A DNA stretch of 16,110 nucleotides from Sulfurovum sp. GTDB taxonomy: Bacteria; Campylobacterota; Campylobacteria; Campylobacterales; Sulfurovaceae. The translations under genes and the position numbers were made by a program. The notes beneath the pieces are model-generated. The model had not been told where the DNA came from and did no database searches. It saw only the letters and a program-made list of their open reading frames with translations. This document shows, one piece after another, positions 1 through 6,898 of this stretch (positions are counted from its first letter, which is position 1; the number at the start of each line of letters is the position of its first letter). The stretch is from NCBI GenBank assembly GCA_015490315.1, contig WFYB01000245.1, positions 1-16,110 of the forward strand, in the 5' to 3' direction.

Positions 1-702
1 ACGGTACTCAATGCCGCACTTGCAAAAGCACAGTTCTGGGACGGACGTGCCGCAACTGTCGAAGAGCAGGCGGGCGGTCCTATACAGGCACCGTTTGAGA
101 TGAATATGACGCCCAAAGAGGTGGAGGCTCGGCTCAATGCCGACACTACAATGCGACAACGTTTTGAGACGGTGTTTGGTGAGAGCAGCGTAACTTTCTC
201 CAATGTACGCAAAGCTATCGGTGCCTATGAGCGTACCTTGCTGACACATGGAAGCTATGACCGTTTTCTGGAGGGGAACAACAGTGCGATCTCTCCGGCT
301 GCCAAAAGGGGGTTGGGACTCTTTATCTCAGCAGGATGCAAGGGGTGTCATACCGGGATGAGTGTAGGCGGGCAAAGTATACAGAAGTTTCCGTTGAGAC
401 ATTATGTCTCAGATTATGTCGGGCTTCTTTTCAAAAGAAATATCCAGATCAAGGAGTCCCCTTTTCCTTTTGAAAACCAAGGCGGCTTCAAAGGCAGAGG
501 GGGAGAGCTTCGTTTTCGTGTCCCGATATTGAGGAATATTACACGTACAGCCCCCTATTTTCATAACGGATCGGTAAAGAGACTCGAGGAGGCGGTGCGG
601 ATCATGAGCAAATATCAAATCGGTCATGAATTTACCCCTGAACAGATCGATGATATGGTTGCTTTTTTGAAAACACTTGAAGGGGAGTTGCTCTCCTTTT
701 GA
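1..702 (+). CDS. Di-heme cytochrome c peroxidase, 3' part (5' end outside window)
   Basis: Periplasmic enzyme of the bacterial cytochrome c peroxidase/MauG family, which reduces H2O2 to water with electrons from c-type cytochromes. The frame is open from base 1, so the gene starts upstream; about 233 residues are visible. The first visible residues contain the family motif F-W-D-G-R-A followed by E-E-Q-A-G-G-P-I. The C-terminal heme motif C-K-G-C-H is at 337-351, and near the end is the conserved V-P-x-L-R-N-x-x-x-T-A-P-Y-F-H-N-G-S segment (about 520-573). The N-terminal heme motif and signal peptide must lie outside the window. The M at 100 is internal, not a start. The gene ends 250 nt before the NOR genes and need not belong to the denitrification cluster. 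MauG-like relatives are the main alternative; the peroxidase call is secure at family level. Confidence 0.9.
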   Translation, partial: TVLNAALAKAQFWDGRAATVEEQAGGPIQAPFEMNMTPKEVEARLNADTTMRQRFETVFGESSVTFSNVRKAIGAYERTLLTHGSYDRFLEGNNSAISPAAKRGLGLFISAGCKGCHTGMSVGGQSIQKFPLRHYVSDYVGLLFKRNIQIKESPFPFENQGGFKGRGGELRFRVPILRNITRTAPYFHNGSVKRLEEAVRIMSKYQIGHEFTPEQIDDMVAFLKTLEGELLSF

Positions 703-953
703 ACGTTCTATCTTTATTTTGAAGTATATATGCGGTCACTACAGTGAAATCTGTCAATTTTTTATGCTTGGGATTGGAGATTAGAGCATTTGACCATAAT
801 TGCATCAATTATTTACGAGCACCTCATTTAGATCTCCAATATTGATTAAAATTTAACCATCTATATGTCTATAAAATTGATACAAATCAATTTTATAGAT
901 GTCTGCTTGACTATAATGCATTATTTGGATTCTACAATTTTAAAGGAGGTGCT
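703..953. promoter_or_regulatory. Regulatory intergenic region upstream of the NOR-like genes
   Basis: This 251-nt AT-rich gap carries no convincing gene. Its right half holds the FNR-type operator and -10 listed separately. Its left half holds two nested inverted repeats: 9-nt arms ATTGGAGAT (773-781) and ATCTCCAAT (832-840), and inside them ATAATTG/CAATTAT (796-802 and 806-812, 3-nt loop). These lie roughly 110-150 nt upstream of the predicted transcription start and might bind a second regulator, but nothing identifies one. I see no clear terminator for the peroxidase gene. Confidence 0.5.
868..917 (+). promoter_or_regulatory. FNR/DNR-type operator and -10 box of the NOR-like operon
   Basis: TTGATACAAATCAA at 877-890 matches the FNR consensus TTGAT-N4-ATCAA exactly. 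It is the core of a longer perfect inverted repeat with 14-nt arms (868-881 and 886-899). A perfect -10 box TATAAT is at 912-917. The box centre (883.5) lies 28.5 nt before the first base of the -10, so it falls near -41 relative to the predicted start at about 924, the class II activator position. The SD AAAGGAGGT at 942-950 precedes the ATG at 954. Confidence 0.85.
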
Positions 954-1529
954 ATGACATTTGAAACATCCGTTGAACTGCTTAAGTTTCACAGTGTTGC
1001 CTATACGGTGTATGCATTTATCATTATTTCGGTAGTAGCATGGTTTGGGTATAACTTGGGACGCAAAGAGAAGGCAAAACCGATCGTGCGTATTCCGTTT
1101 TATGGGTATATTGCATTTTTGGTCGCAATGGGGGTGGGACACCATATTTTCACTTACAATTCGATCCCTTGGGTATCTCAGGATATCATGAGACACCATA
1201 TCAAGCCGGATAAACGTTTTGATATTGAGATTGCGGATCATACATTTAAAATGCCTGAAAAGATGGAGATCAAAAAAGGGGAAAAGGTATTTTTCAATGC
1301 GAAAAGCGATGATCTCACATACGGGTTTGGGCTCTTTAGACAGGATGGTACGATGGTGGCTCAAATGCAGGTCAACCCCGGGACACCCAACGATATGCTG
1401 TGGACCTTTAACGAATGTGGAGAGTTTGATGTCATGTCGACCGAATACTCTGGTCCTGAAGGCAACAATATGAGGGTAAAAAAAGCAGTGGTCGTTACAG
1501 GCTGTGATAAGAAAGGAGCACAATCATGA
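954..1529 (+). CDS. Heme-copper (NOR-like) subunit II, cupredoxin fold without CuA ligands
   Basis: Membrane-anchored small subunit of a heme-copper enzyme, 191 aa. Two N-terminal hydrophobic segments (about 15-33 and 48-66) are followed by a periplasmic cupredoxin-like domain (about 85-182). The C-terminal part aligns with cytochrome oxidase subunit II, but the CuA ligands are changed: the first His position is Tyr123 (D-L-T-Y-G-F), the C-x-E-x-C loop is S162-T-E164-Y-S166, and the second His position is Gly170; only Glu164 and Met173 remain. There is no C-x-x-C-H heme motif, so it is not NorC. The loss of CuA suggests electrons come from quinol, as in quinol oxidases, but this is inference. 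The stop overlaps the next start by 4 nt (ATGA, 1526-1529), which argues for coupled translation with the catalytic subunit. Confidence 0.82.
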   Translation: MTFETSVELLKFHSVAYTVYAFIIISVVAWFGYNLGRKEKAKPIVRIPFYGYIAFLVAMGVGHHIFTYNSIPWVSQDIMRHHIKPDKRFDIEIADHTFKMPEKMEIKKGEKVFFNAKSDDLTYGFGLFRQDGTMVAQMQVNPGTPNDMLWTFNECGEFDVMSTEYSGPEGNNMRVKKAVVVTGCDKKGAQS

Positions 1530-3199
1530 GTCTAATGAAAAATCTTATGGAAGGAACCAATTTTAATCCCTCCTCACTTACAGCTTTGCAGAAGATTACA
1601 CTGCGTGCTGTGGTCATGTCTTTTCTTTTTTATGGATTGGCATCTATTGAAGGTACGTTGATGCGTATCGCACTGGTAAATCCAAATATCCCTCCGATAA
1701 ACGGTTCGCCGGAGCACTTTTTTTCTATCATGACGGTACACCCTATCATCGGTATTTTCGGCTCAACCTATCAGCTTGTATTTGCAGCATTTATGTTTTT
1801 GATTCCATATCTGACAAAAAAACCGCTCTACAGCGTAGGGCTTGCCAACTTTGTCTGGATCATGATCACCATCGGTTCGGCATTGGCGTGGATCGCGGCA
1901 TTTATCTGGCACTATGCACCACTCTATACGCTCTATTGGCCGCTGCCTGCGGATGTAGATCAGTTTAGTACGATCGGAGGAATTGTCTTTATTGTCGGCA
2001 TAGCATTGATTATGATAGGGACATTGGCATTTATCTACAATATCTATGCCACCATCTTTGCACGGGTGGGGGTACATGCCAACAAAACGACCAAAGAGCT
2101 TTTGATCTCGGGGTTTGGTATCGATGGTCTGCTCAATTTGATCCATAAACTTATGGGCAAACCTCCTTATACCAAAGAGCCTGCACTCTCTTTGCCTGTG
2201 GTTGCGATCTTCAGAGGAACGGTAGATACATTTCTGGATGCATTGGTGATCTTGGGAGCAGGTGTTTTGGTGCTGGTCTATCTGCTTGCTGATACGGCCG
2301 GTCTGCACTGGGATGTGCACGCGATAGATGCACTGCTGTATAAGAACTTTTTCTGGTGGGGGCTCGATCTTGTAGCAGACGGGTTAGTATTGATCTATGT
2401 GGCAGGATCATGGTATCTTCTTGCGACGATCATTACAGGACAAAAGCTGTTTATGGAAAATGTCGCACGTGCGGCATTGCTTCTGGAGCTTGTCGTCTCA
2501 TGGATGGTATGGTCGCACCACCTCCTTTCAGATCAGGGACAGCCTGAAATGATGAAACTGATCTCAGGAGAGATGGTCACAGCATTTGAGCTGCTAACAC
2601 AGGGGTTGGCACTCTTTATCACACTTGTGACACTCTGGAAAGCCAGACCGCTCAAAATGACTATGGAGCTGAAATATCTTCTGGGTGGTTTGGTAGGGTT
2701 TGGCTTGGCTGTGCCGGCAGGTATTATTCAGGCAGATATGGGACTCAACAGAGTACTGCACAATACACAATGGATCATCGGAGCACACGTGCATGTAGCG
2801 ATTTTGGTCGGACTCTATATGACTCTATACAGTGTGGTCTATGTCCTCTGGCCGATGCTGACCAACAATACCAAGCTCTATTCGTCCAAACTCGCCAATG
2901 CCCATTTCTGGCTTCACCTCATAGGAGGTATCGGTATGGGTGCCTTTATGGGTATGGCAGGACTTGAAGGTATGCTAAGACGCCATTTCTATATGGATGG
3001 GGAGTATCAGACCTTTATGATCCTGGCTGCTGTTTGTGCCGTGATGCTGGTAACTGCATGGGTGCTCTTCATGATCAATATCGTTATGTCGATCGGAATC
3101 AAAGGGCTTATCGGCATTTTCCTTCCGGCAGAAGATGAGACAGCGACCTACGGGATAGACCCTCAGCCGGCAGTCGTGGTTACCCAAAAGAAAAAATAA
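1526..3199 (+). CDS. Heme-copper superfamily catalytic subunit, probable unconventional nitric oxide reductase
   Basis: Polytopic membrane protein of 557 aa with the heme-copper oxidase subunit I core. Heme ligands are visible: His72 (V-H-P-I-I-G) and His423 for the low-spin heme, His421 for the high-spin heme (A-H-V-H). Two active-site metal ligands are present, His331-His332 (W-S-H-H). The third, normally the His of H-P-E-V-Y in oxidases or H-L-W-V-E in NorB, is replaced by Asp281 in W-W-G-L-D-L-V-A-D-G; NorB's Glu211 position is Asp285. The active-site Tyr of oxygen reductases is absent. Glu355 (A-F-E-L-L) aligns with NorB Glu280. This pattern fits a NO reductase better than an oxygen reductase and recalls the alternative NOR families (eNOR, sNOR, gNOR, nNOR) described within the superfamily; which one cannot be decided here. 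Its FNR-type promoter and nir-gene neighbours support NO reduction. Automatic annotation may call it a cbb3-type oxidase. Confidence 0.82.
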   Translation: MSLMKNLMEGTNFNPSSLTALQKITLRAVVMSFLFYGLASIEGTLMRIALVNPNIPPINGSPEHFFSIMTVHPIIGIFGSTYQLVFAAFMFLIPYLTKKPLYSVGLANFVWIMITIGSALAWIAAFIWHYAPLYTLYWPLPADVDQFSTIGGIVFIVGIALIMIGTLAFIYNIYATIFARVGVHANKTTKELLISGFGIDGLLNLIHKLMGKPPYTKEPALSLPVVAIFRGTVDTFLDALVILGAGVLVLVYLLADTAGLHWDVHAIDALLYKNFFWWGLDLVADGLVLIYVAGSWYLLATIITGQKLFMENVARAALLLELVVSWMVWSHHLLSDQGQPEMMKLISGEMVTAFELLTQGLALFITLVTLWKARPLKMTMELKYLLGGLVGFGLAVPAGIIQADMGLNRVLHNTQWIIGAHVHVAILVGLYMTLYSVVYVLWPMLTNNTKLYSSKLANAHFWLHLIGGIGMGAFMGMAGLEGMLRRHFYMDGEYQTFMILAAVCAVMLVTAWVLFMINIVMSIGIKGLIGIFLPAEDETATYGIDPQPAVVVTQKKK

Positions 3200-3226
3200 T
3201 CGTATATTAACGCAAAAGGTCAAAAT

Positions 3227-3832
3227 GTGCTATATATGAAACGTGTGATCCATGAGATTCAAAATGTTGGACTTTATGACCTTGTCCTTCAGGATATACA
3301 AAGAGTCACAGGCAAGGAAAAACCGGATGCCAAAGAGATCGAAGCAGTGCTCAAAAAAGAGCCCAAGCTCTTGCGTGACTATATGCAGACAACTGTCGAA
3401 TACAATTTAAGCAATATCCATCTGCGTGATATCGAACTCGATCATCTGGATGCTTCCTGTCGCCCAAAGGCAGCACAGATCAATAAAAATCTCGCCACAC
3501 TAAGAGAGATAGAAAAATATACATTGGATTTTGAACAGAGTTCCACGTTGGTTTTGATCTTTTCGGTTGAGTTTTTTGTGTTGTTTTCGGTACAGTACTT
3601 TATTGTGCTCATGGATTTAAAGGCGTATCAATGGTATATCTATTCGCTGTTTGCCGCTTCTATTTTATTGGCATGGTGGTATGCCAACAAGCAGAGAAAA
3701 AAATATACCCTCAACAACAAGAGATATGAAAAGATCTATAAAGAGACGCTAAAGCTTATAGCAGAACTGGAAAAAGAGGGATGTATTCGCAAAGAGGATC
3801 TCTATATCGACGAGTCCGATGAACATATATAG
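3227..3832 (+). CDS. Unknown two-TM membrane protein, third gene of the NOR-like operon
   Basis: A 201-aa protein I do not recognise. The first 100 residues are charged and probably helical, with a coiled-coil-like stretch at about 60-105. Two adjacent transmembrane segments follow (about 107-128 and 133-151), then a lysine-rich helical region and an acidic C-terminus. The layout suggests a membrane hairpin with both large soluble ends on one side, probably cytoplasmic by the positive-inside rule (Q-R-K-K after the second segment). The start is taken as GTG at 3227, because AAGG at 3216-3219 is 7 nt away; the in-frame ATG at 3236 would be 16 nt from it. It begins 27 nt after the NOR catalytic subunit, so an assembly or accessory role for that enzyme is plausible, but no function can be assigned from sequence. 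Confidence 0.75.
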   Translation: MLYMKRVIHEIQNVGLYDLVLQDIQRVTGKEKPDAKEIEAVLKKEPKLLRDYMQTTVEYNLSNIHLRDIELDHLDASCRPKAAQINKNLATLREIEKYTLDFEQSSTLVLIFSVEFFVLFSVQYFIVLMDLKAYQWYIYSLFAASILLAWWYANKQRKKYTLNNKRYEKIYKETLKLIAELEKEGCIRKEDLYIDESDEHI

Positions 3833-3876
3833 ACCGCAAAATGCTCTTGGAAGACCGGAAGAGAAAGGAAAACTCC

Positions 3877-4329
3877 ATGCGTACGATTAAATATATCCCT
3901 CTCTATATTCTTGCACTGCTTTTGGCTATTTTGGTATTTTTGGAAGCGTGGACCTATTATCTGGGGCGACCATCGGTCACGTTTGAGCGCTACCTTGGTA
4001 AGCCTGTACCGGCAGTGGTAGAGGATCTTGGCTTAAGACGCTACAGAGCCGAACATTCACCCCATCTCTTTGATATCAAGGTCTCAAAAGAGAACGAGAA
4101 ACAACTGATAGATGAGATGGTTCGCCAGTGTCATATGCAGAAGATCTCAGCGAAGCGACTTCCAAAAGCAGTTGCCAAAGTAGATACGGAAATGGTAGAT
4201 GTCATTAAATTGTCTCCCTATATTTATATGACAGCAAAGTACAATGAGGCAAATGTGACAGCCCATCGTCTTTGTATTCTGTTTAGGGACGACAAGAGTC
4301 TCTATCTTTATCTGAATGGAGATCTTTAG
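3877..4329 (+). CDS. Unknown small protein with N-terminal membrane anchor
   Basis: A 150-aa protein I do not recognise. One hydrophobic segment (about residues 6-25) acts as signal anchor or uncleaved signal, followed by a soluble domain of about 120 residues, likely periplasmic. The domain has two cysteines (85 and 133) and no heme motif. The start is taken as ATG 3877, which has AAGGA 7 nt upstream (3865-3869); the ATG at 3841 would add 12 charged residues before the membrane segment and lacks an SD. It follows the two-TM protein by 44 nt and probably belongs to the same transcript. Its conserved position after the NOR subunits, if confirmed in relatives, would argue for an accessory role. 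Confidence 0.75.
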   Translation: MRTIKYIPLYILALLLAILVFLEAWTYYLGRPSVTFERYLGKPVPAVVEDLGLRRYRAEHSPHLFDIKVSKENEKQLIDEMVRQCHMQKISAKRLPKAVAKVDTEMVDVIKLSPYIYMTAKYNEANVTAHRLCILFRDDKSLYLYLNGDL

Positions 4330-4414
4330 GAATTCTTGTTTTGTATCAAGCATTGGCAATCAAAAAAAGGCTATGATCATTTTATACAACTTTTGATAAC
4401 GAAGGATGGCACGG
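4330..4414 (+). promoter_or_regulatory. Short spacer with start-deciding SD for the cytochrome c
   Basis: No FNR-type operator or good -10 is visible in this 85-nt gap, so the cytochrome c and nirJ are probably read from the NOR promoter. GAAGG at 4401-4405 abuts the ATG at 4406, too close to serve it, and is 9 nt from the in-frame ATG at 4415, which is therefore preferred. Confidence 0.45.
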
Positions 4415-4810
4415 ATGTACAGGATCAGAGTACTTTTGTTTCTGTTTGTCGGATGGATGGCTTGTGGAGACGCTGATGAGGGCAAAAAAGTGTTTGAAAC
4501 ATACTGCTGGGGGTGTCATCATCAGACAGCGGTGGCTTTTGGACCGTCTTTTTCCCAGATCGCTTCCCATCGAACGGCAGATGAGATAGCAGCGATGATC
4601 ACCGACCCCCAGAGAGTCTCCAAAGTGTTTGGGTATAAACGCAATGCAATGCCTGCCTTGCATCTCTCACCCAAAGAGATAGAGGCGATTACATCATACA
4701 TCCTTTCATTTAAAGACGCAGAAACCAAGGATGCCAACAGCAGCCGAGAGAAGAATACAACAGTAGTGCCTGATCCTTATCCAAATATCGCATCCAAAAA
4801 GGAGTCATGA
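4415..4810 (+). CDS. Periplasmic mono-heme cytochrome c
   Basis: A 131-aa class I cytochrome c. An N-terminal signal peptide (about residues 1-18, hydrophobic L-L-F-L-F-V core) is followed by a compact domain with one heme motif C31-W-G-C-H35 and a likely distal ligand Met79 in N-A-M-P. The family's terminal helix (E-A-I-T-S-Y-I-L-S) is present, then about 30 polar residues of unknown use. It probably carries electrons in the periplasm. Because it overlaps nirJ, it may be the donor or maturation partner of cytochrome cd1 nitrite reductase (a NirC- or NirM-like role), but this rests on context alone. Met17 of the mature boundary could instead be read as M-A-C, a poor lipobox, so lipidation is unlikely. 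Start chosen by SD spacing (ATG 4415 rather than 4406). Confidence 0.85.
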   Translation: MYRIRVLLFLFVGWMACGDADEGKKVFETYCWGCHHQTAVAFGPSFSQIASHRTADEIAAMITDPQRVSKVFGYKRNAMPALHLSPKEIEAITSYILSFKDAETKDANSSREKNTTVVPDPYPNIASKKES

Positions 4811-5937
4811 TGTTTCGGCTCTCAAATTTGTTGAAATCTGTTTTAGAGGAGAGACCCTCAAGGGTACTTGATGGAAGCATCGCCATCTGGAACTTTACCA
4901 ACCGCTGCAATCTCAGCTGTCTGCACTGCTACTCCAAGGCAGATCTGGATGCTGTAGATACGCTGACGACAGAGGATATCATGCAGACACTCCCCAAACT
5001 TAAAGCAAATGGGGTAAAATTCCTTATCTTTTCCGGGGGAGAGCCGCTGACCAGAAAAGATCTGTTTGAAATTGCGGCACGGTGTAGAGAGCTGGGGATC
5101 GTGACCTATCTCTCTACGAATGGACTCTATGTCAAAAGTAGCAATGCCGAGAAGATTTTGGATACCTTTGATTATATCGGTATCAGTATCGACGGCTCTC
5201 CTGACGTACATGATACATTCCGAGGACTCAAGGGGTCATTTACAGAGTCGATGAAGGCGGTCGATCTGCTCAACAGTTACGGCAAGACCAAAGTGGGCAT
5301 CCGCTTTACTATCACCAAAGACACCTATGACGACTTGCGTTTCATCTTTGAGCTGGCAGAGCAGCACAGTATCCCCAAGATCTACATCTCTCATCTGGTC
5401 TACAGTGGTCGGGGACTGGAGAATCTGGAGATGGATCTGAGCAAGGAGCAGCGCATTGCGGCAGTGGAGTATATCTTGGATAAAGCGTTTGAGTACTATG
5501 AGACCGGCAGGGATATCGAGATCGTCACGGGTAACATGGAGATGGATGCGATTCTTTTCTATGAGCGCTTCAAGGCAAAGTATCCTAAATATGCGGCTGA
5601 GATGCTCTCACGCTTGAAGGCATGGGGTGGCAACTCTGCCGGACGCAAACTACTCAATATCGACAGTGAAGGGTTTGTCAAGCCTGATCCCTTCTTCCCT
5701 GTCAAGATTGGCAATATCCTGCATCAGGACTTCTCGGATATCTGGACGAACGAACCGACCCAGCTGCTGCAGAAACTGCGTGTCCATCCGCGGGAACTTG
5801 GCGGCAAATGCAGCGACTGCCGCTATCTTGATATTTGTAACGGCGGATCGCGCAGCAGAGCCTATGCGATCTACGGAGATATCTGGGCGGAAGATCCGTC
5901 GTGCTATCTGCGTATCACGCAGATAGCAAGTGAATAG
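4810..5937 (+). CDS. nirJ: Heme d1 biosynthesis radical SAM protein NirJ
   Basis: Cytoplasmic radical SAM enzyme that removes the propionate side chains of didecarboxysiroheme during heme d1 synthesis. In the 375-aa product the SAM cluster motif is C33-x3-C37-x2-C40 (C-N-L-S-C-L-H-C-Y), followed by the S-G-G-E-P motif at 75-79. The NirJ-type segment G-G-N-S-A-G-R-K-L-L-N-I-D-S-E-G is at about 273-288. A C-terminal cluster of cysteines (334, 337, 343 and 365) fits the auxiliary [4Fe-4S] site of SPASM-type enzymes. Two ATGs are in tandem (4807 and 4810); AAGGAG at 4799-4804 is 5 nt from the second, which is preferred and gives a TGATG overlap with the cytochrome c stop. The related AhbC/AhbD heme enzymes are the main alternative, but the NirJ motif and the nearby methyltransferase and NirDL support this call. 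Confidence 0.88.
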   Translation: MFRLSNLLKSVLEERPSRVLDGSIAIWNFTNRCNLSCLHCYSKADLDAVDTLTTEDIMQTLPKLKANGVKFLIFSGGEPLTRKDLFEIAARCRELGIVTYLSTNGLYVKSSNAEKILDTFDYIGISIDGSPDVHDTFRGLKGSFTESMKAVDLLNSYGKTKVGIRFTITKDTYDDLRFIFELAEQHSIPKIYISHLVYSGRGLENLEMDLSKEQRIAAVEYILDKAFEYYETGRDIEIVTGNMEMDAILFYERFKAKYPKYAAEMLSRLKAWGGNSAGRKLLNIDSEGFVKPDPFFPVKIGNILHQDFSDIWTNEPTQLLQKLRVHPRELGGKCSDCRYLDICNGGSRSRAYAIYGDIWAEDPSCYLRITQIASE

Positions 5938-6026
5938 TGAGGAGTGAAGAGTGAAGAGTTGTGGTATGCTTTTCTTTCGAAAAGCTTTTATTGAATACTG
6001 GATTGCAGGGTGCATCATCATGCACC
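5935..6026 (+). repeat. Modular repeat, copy 1: heptamer array plus two hairpins
   Basis: Starting at the nirJ stop codon are heptamers TAGTGAG, GAGTGAA, GAGTGAA, GAGTTGT (5935-5962). Then comes GGTATGC leading into hairpin 1, GCTTTTC-TTTC-GAAAAGC (5968-5985), a 23-nt spacer, and hairpin 2, GGTGCAT-CATC-ATGCACC (6009-6026). A second copy with the same order is at 7601-7680. Hairpin 2 ends just before the SD of the next gene. It may be a dispersed repetitive palindrome; a transcript-processing or attenuation role between nirJ and the methyltransferase is also possible. Confidence 0.75.
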
Positions 6027-6039
6027 GGAAAGGATAACA

Positions 6040-6771
6040 ATGGGCAAGGTTTATTTGACAGGAGCGGGACCGGGGGATATCGATCTGTTGACCGTCAAGG
6101 CACTGCGTGTGATCCGCAAAGCTGATGTGATCATCTATGACAGACTTGCCAATCCGGAGATTCTTGCCGAAGCGAAGGATGGATGCGAATTTATCTATGT
6201 AGGCAAGGAGGATTCTCATCATACGCTGCCGCAGGAAGAGATCAACGAAGTGATCTATCAGAGTGCTTTGAAACATGATATGGTGGTACGCCTAAAAGGC
6301 GGTGACCCTCTGGTTTTCGGTAGAGGGGGCGAGGAGGGTCTCTATCTGCGTGAGCGGGGGATCAAGTTTGAGTTTATCCCCGGGATCACTTCTGCGATCG
6401 CTGTACCGGAGTATGCGGGTATCCCGGTGACGCATCGTGGCATTACCGTCTCATTCAGGGTGGTCACCGGACATGAATCGAAAAAGAAAAAATCCCAGAT
6501 ACCATGGGAGAACTACAAAACGGACGATACCATCGTATTTCTGATGGGATTGCACAACCTTGACAAAATCACCCGAAAACTGATGGAGATCGGAAAGCCC
6601 AAAGATCATCCGGTAGCGGTGATCAGCCGCGGTACCAGACCGGATGAAAAGACCGTGATCGGCACACTCGAAGATATCTATCAAAAAGCCAAAGATCTAC
6701 CCACGCCGGCATTGATCGTGGTAGGAGAGGTGGTACGTCTGCATGAGCAACTGAACTGGTTCGAAAAATAA
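6040..6771 (+). CDS. Uroporphyrinogen-III C-methyltransferase
   Basis: SAM-dependent methyltransferase (SUMT; CobA/NirE type) that methylates uroporphyrinogen III twice to precorrin-2, the entry to siroheme and heme d1. The 243-aa length is that of a single-domain enzyme, not the CysG fusion. Visible family motifs are V-Y-L-T-G-A-G-P-G-D near the N-terminus, L-K-G-G-D-P-L-V-F-G-R-G-G-E-E, P-G-I-T-S-A, G-I-P-V-T-H-R-G and the C-terminal P-T-P-A-L-I-V-V-G-E-V-V. The start is ATG 6040, with AAAGGA (6029-6034) 5 nt upstream; an in-frame GTG at 6010 lies inside the repeat hairpin and would add 10 non-homologous residues. It sits 102 nt after nirJ with a repeat between them. Whether it serves heme d1 only (NirE) or also siroheme for other uses cannot be told. 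Confidence 0.93.
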   Translation: MGKVYLTGAGPGDIDLLTVKALRVIRKADVIIYDRLANPEILAEAKDGCEFIYVGKEDSHHTLPQEEINEVIYQSALKHDMVVRLKGGDPLVFGRGGEEGLYLRERGIKFEFIPGITSAIAVPEYAGIPVTHRGITVSFRVVTGHESKKKKSQIPWENYKTDDTIVFLMGLHNLDKITRKLMEIGKPKDHPVAVISRGTRPDEKTVIGTLEDIYQKAKDLPTPALIVVGEVVRLHEQLNWFEK

Positions 6772-6898
6772 TCCTATATCTATTGCCTTTGGCTTAAGTG
6801 CTGTTTTATAAAATCCGGATAGTATTGAGAAACGTTAGCCTGTTTTTTATCTGTTACAGTGTATAGTATTCTCTACCTAAGAGAGAAAGGCAATAGTC
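6772..6898 (+). promoter_or_regulatory. Leader of the Crp/Fnr regulator gene
   Basis: A 127-nt gap with no TTGAT-type operator, so the regulator does not appear to control itself through the site found at the other promoters. A -10-like TATAGT at 6862-6867 could give a short 5' leader; no convincing -35 is visible. The SD AAAGG (6886-6890) is 8 nt before the ATG at 6899. No clear terminator for the methyltransferase is seen. Confidence 0.4.

Noticed and set aside
741..768. Possible terminator for the peroxidase gene (ACAG/CTGT stem followed by a T-run)
   Set aside because: The stem is only 4 bp and would not be stable.
836..857. Possible second FNR half-site TTGATTAAAATTTAA near 843
   Set aside because: Only the left half matches; the right half does not read ATCAA.
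921..1523. Minus-strand open frame (200 codons) opposite the subunit II gene
   Set aside because: The plus-strand frame has an ideal promoter, SD and cupredoxin-type domain; the antisense frame has none.
1526..3199. Calling the catalytic subunit a cbb3-type or other oxygen reductase
   Set aside because: The helix VI H-P-E-V-Y metal ligand and cross-linked Tyr are absent, while a NorB-like Glu (355) and the denitrification context are present.
5935..5962. Heptamer tandem repeats as a CRISPR array
   Set aside because: Units are 7 nt, contiguous and without spacers; no cas genes are present.
5650..6276. Minus-strand open frame (208 codons) across the nirJ end, repeat and methyltransferase start
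   Set aside because: It spans two genes and a repeat hairpin and has no domain; the plus-strand genes have clear motifs.
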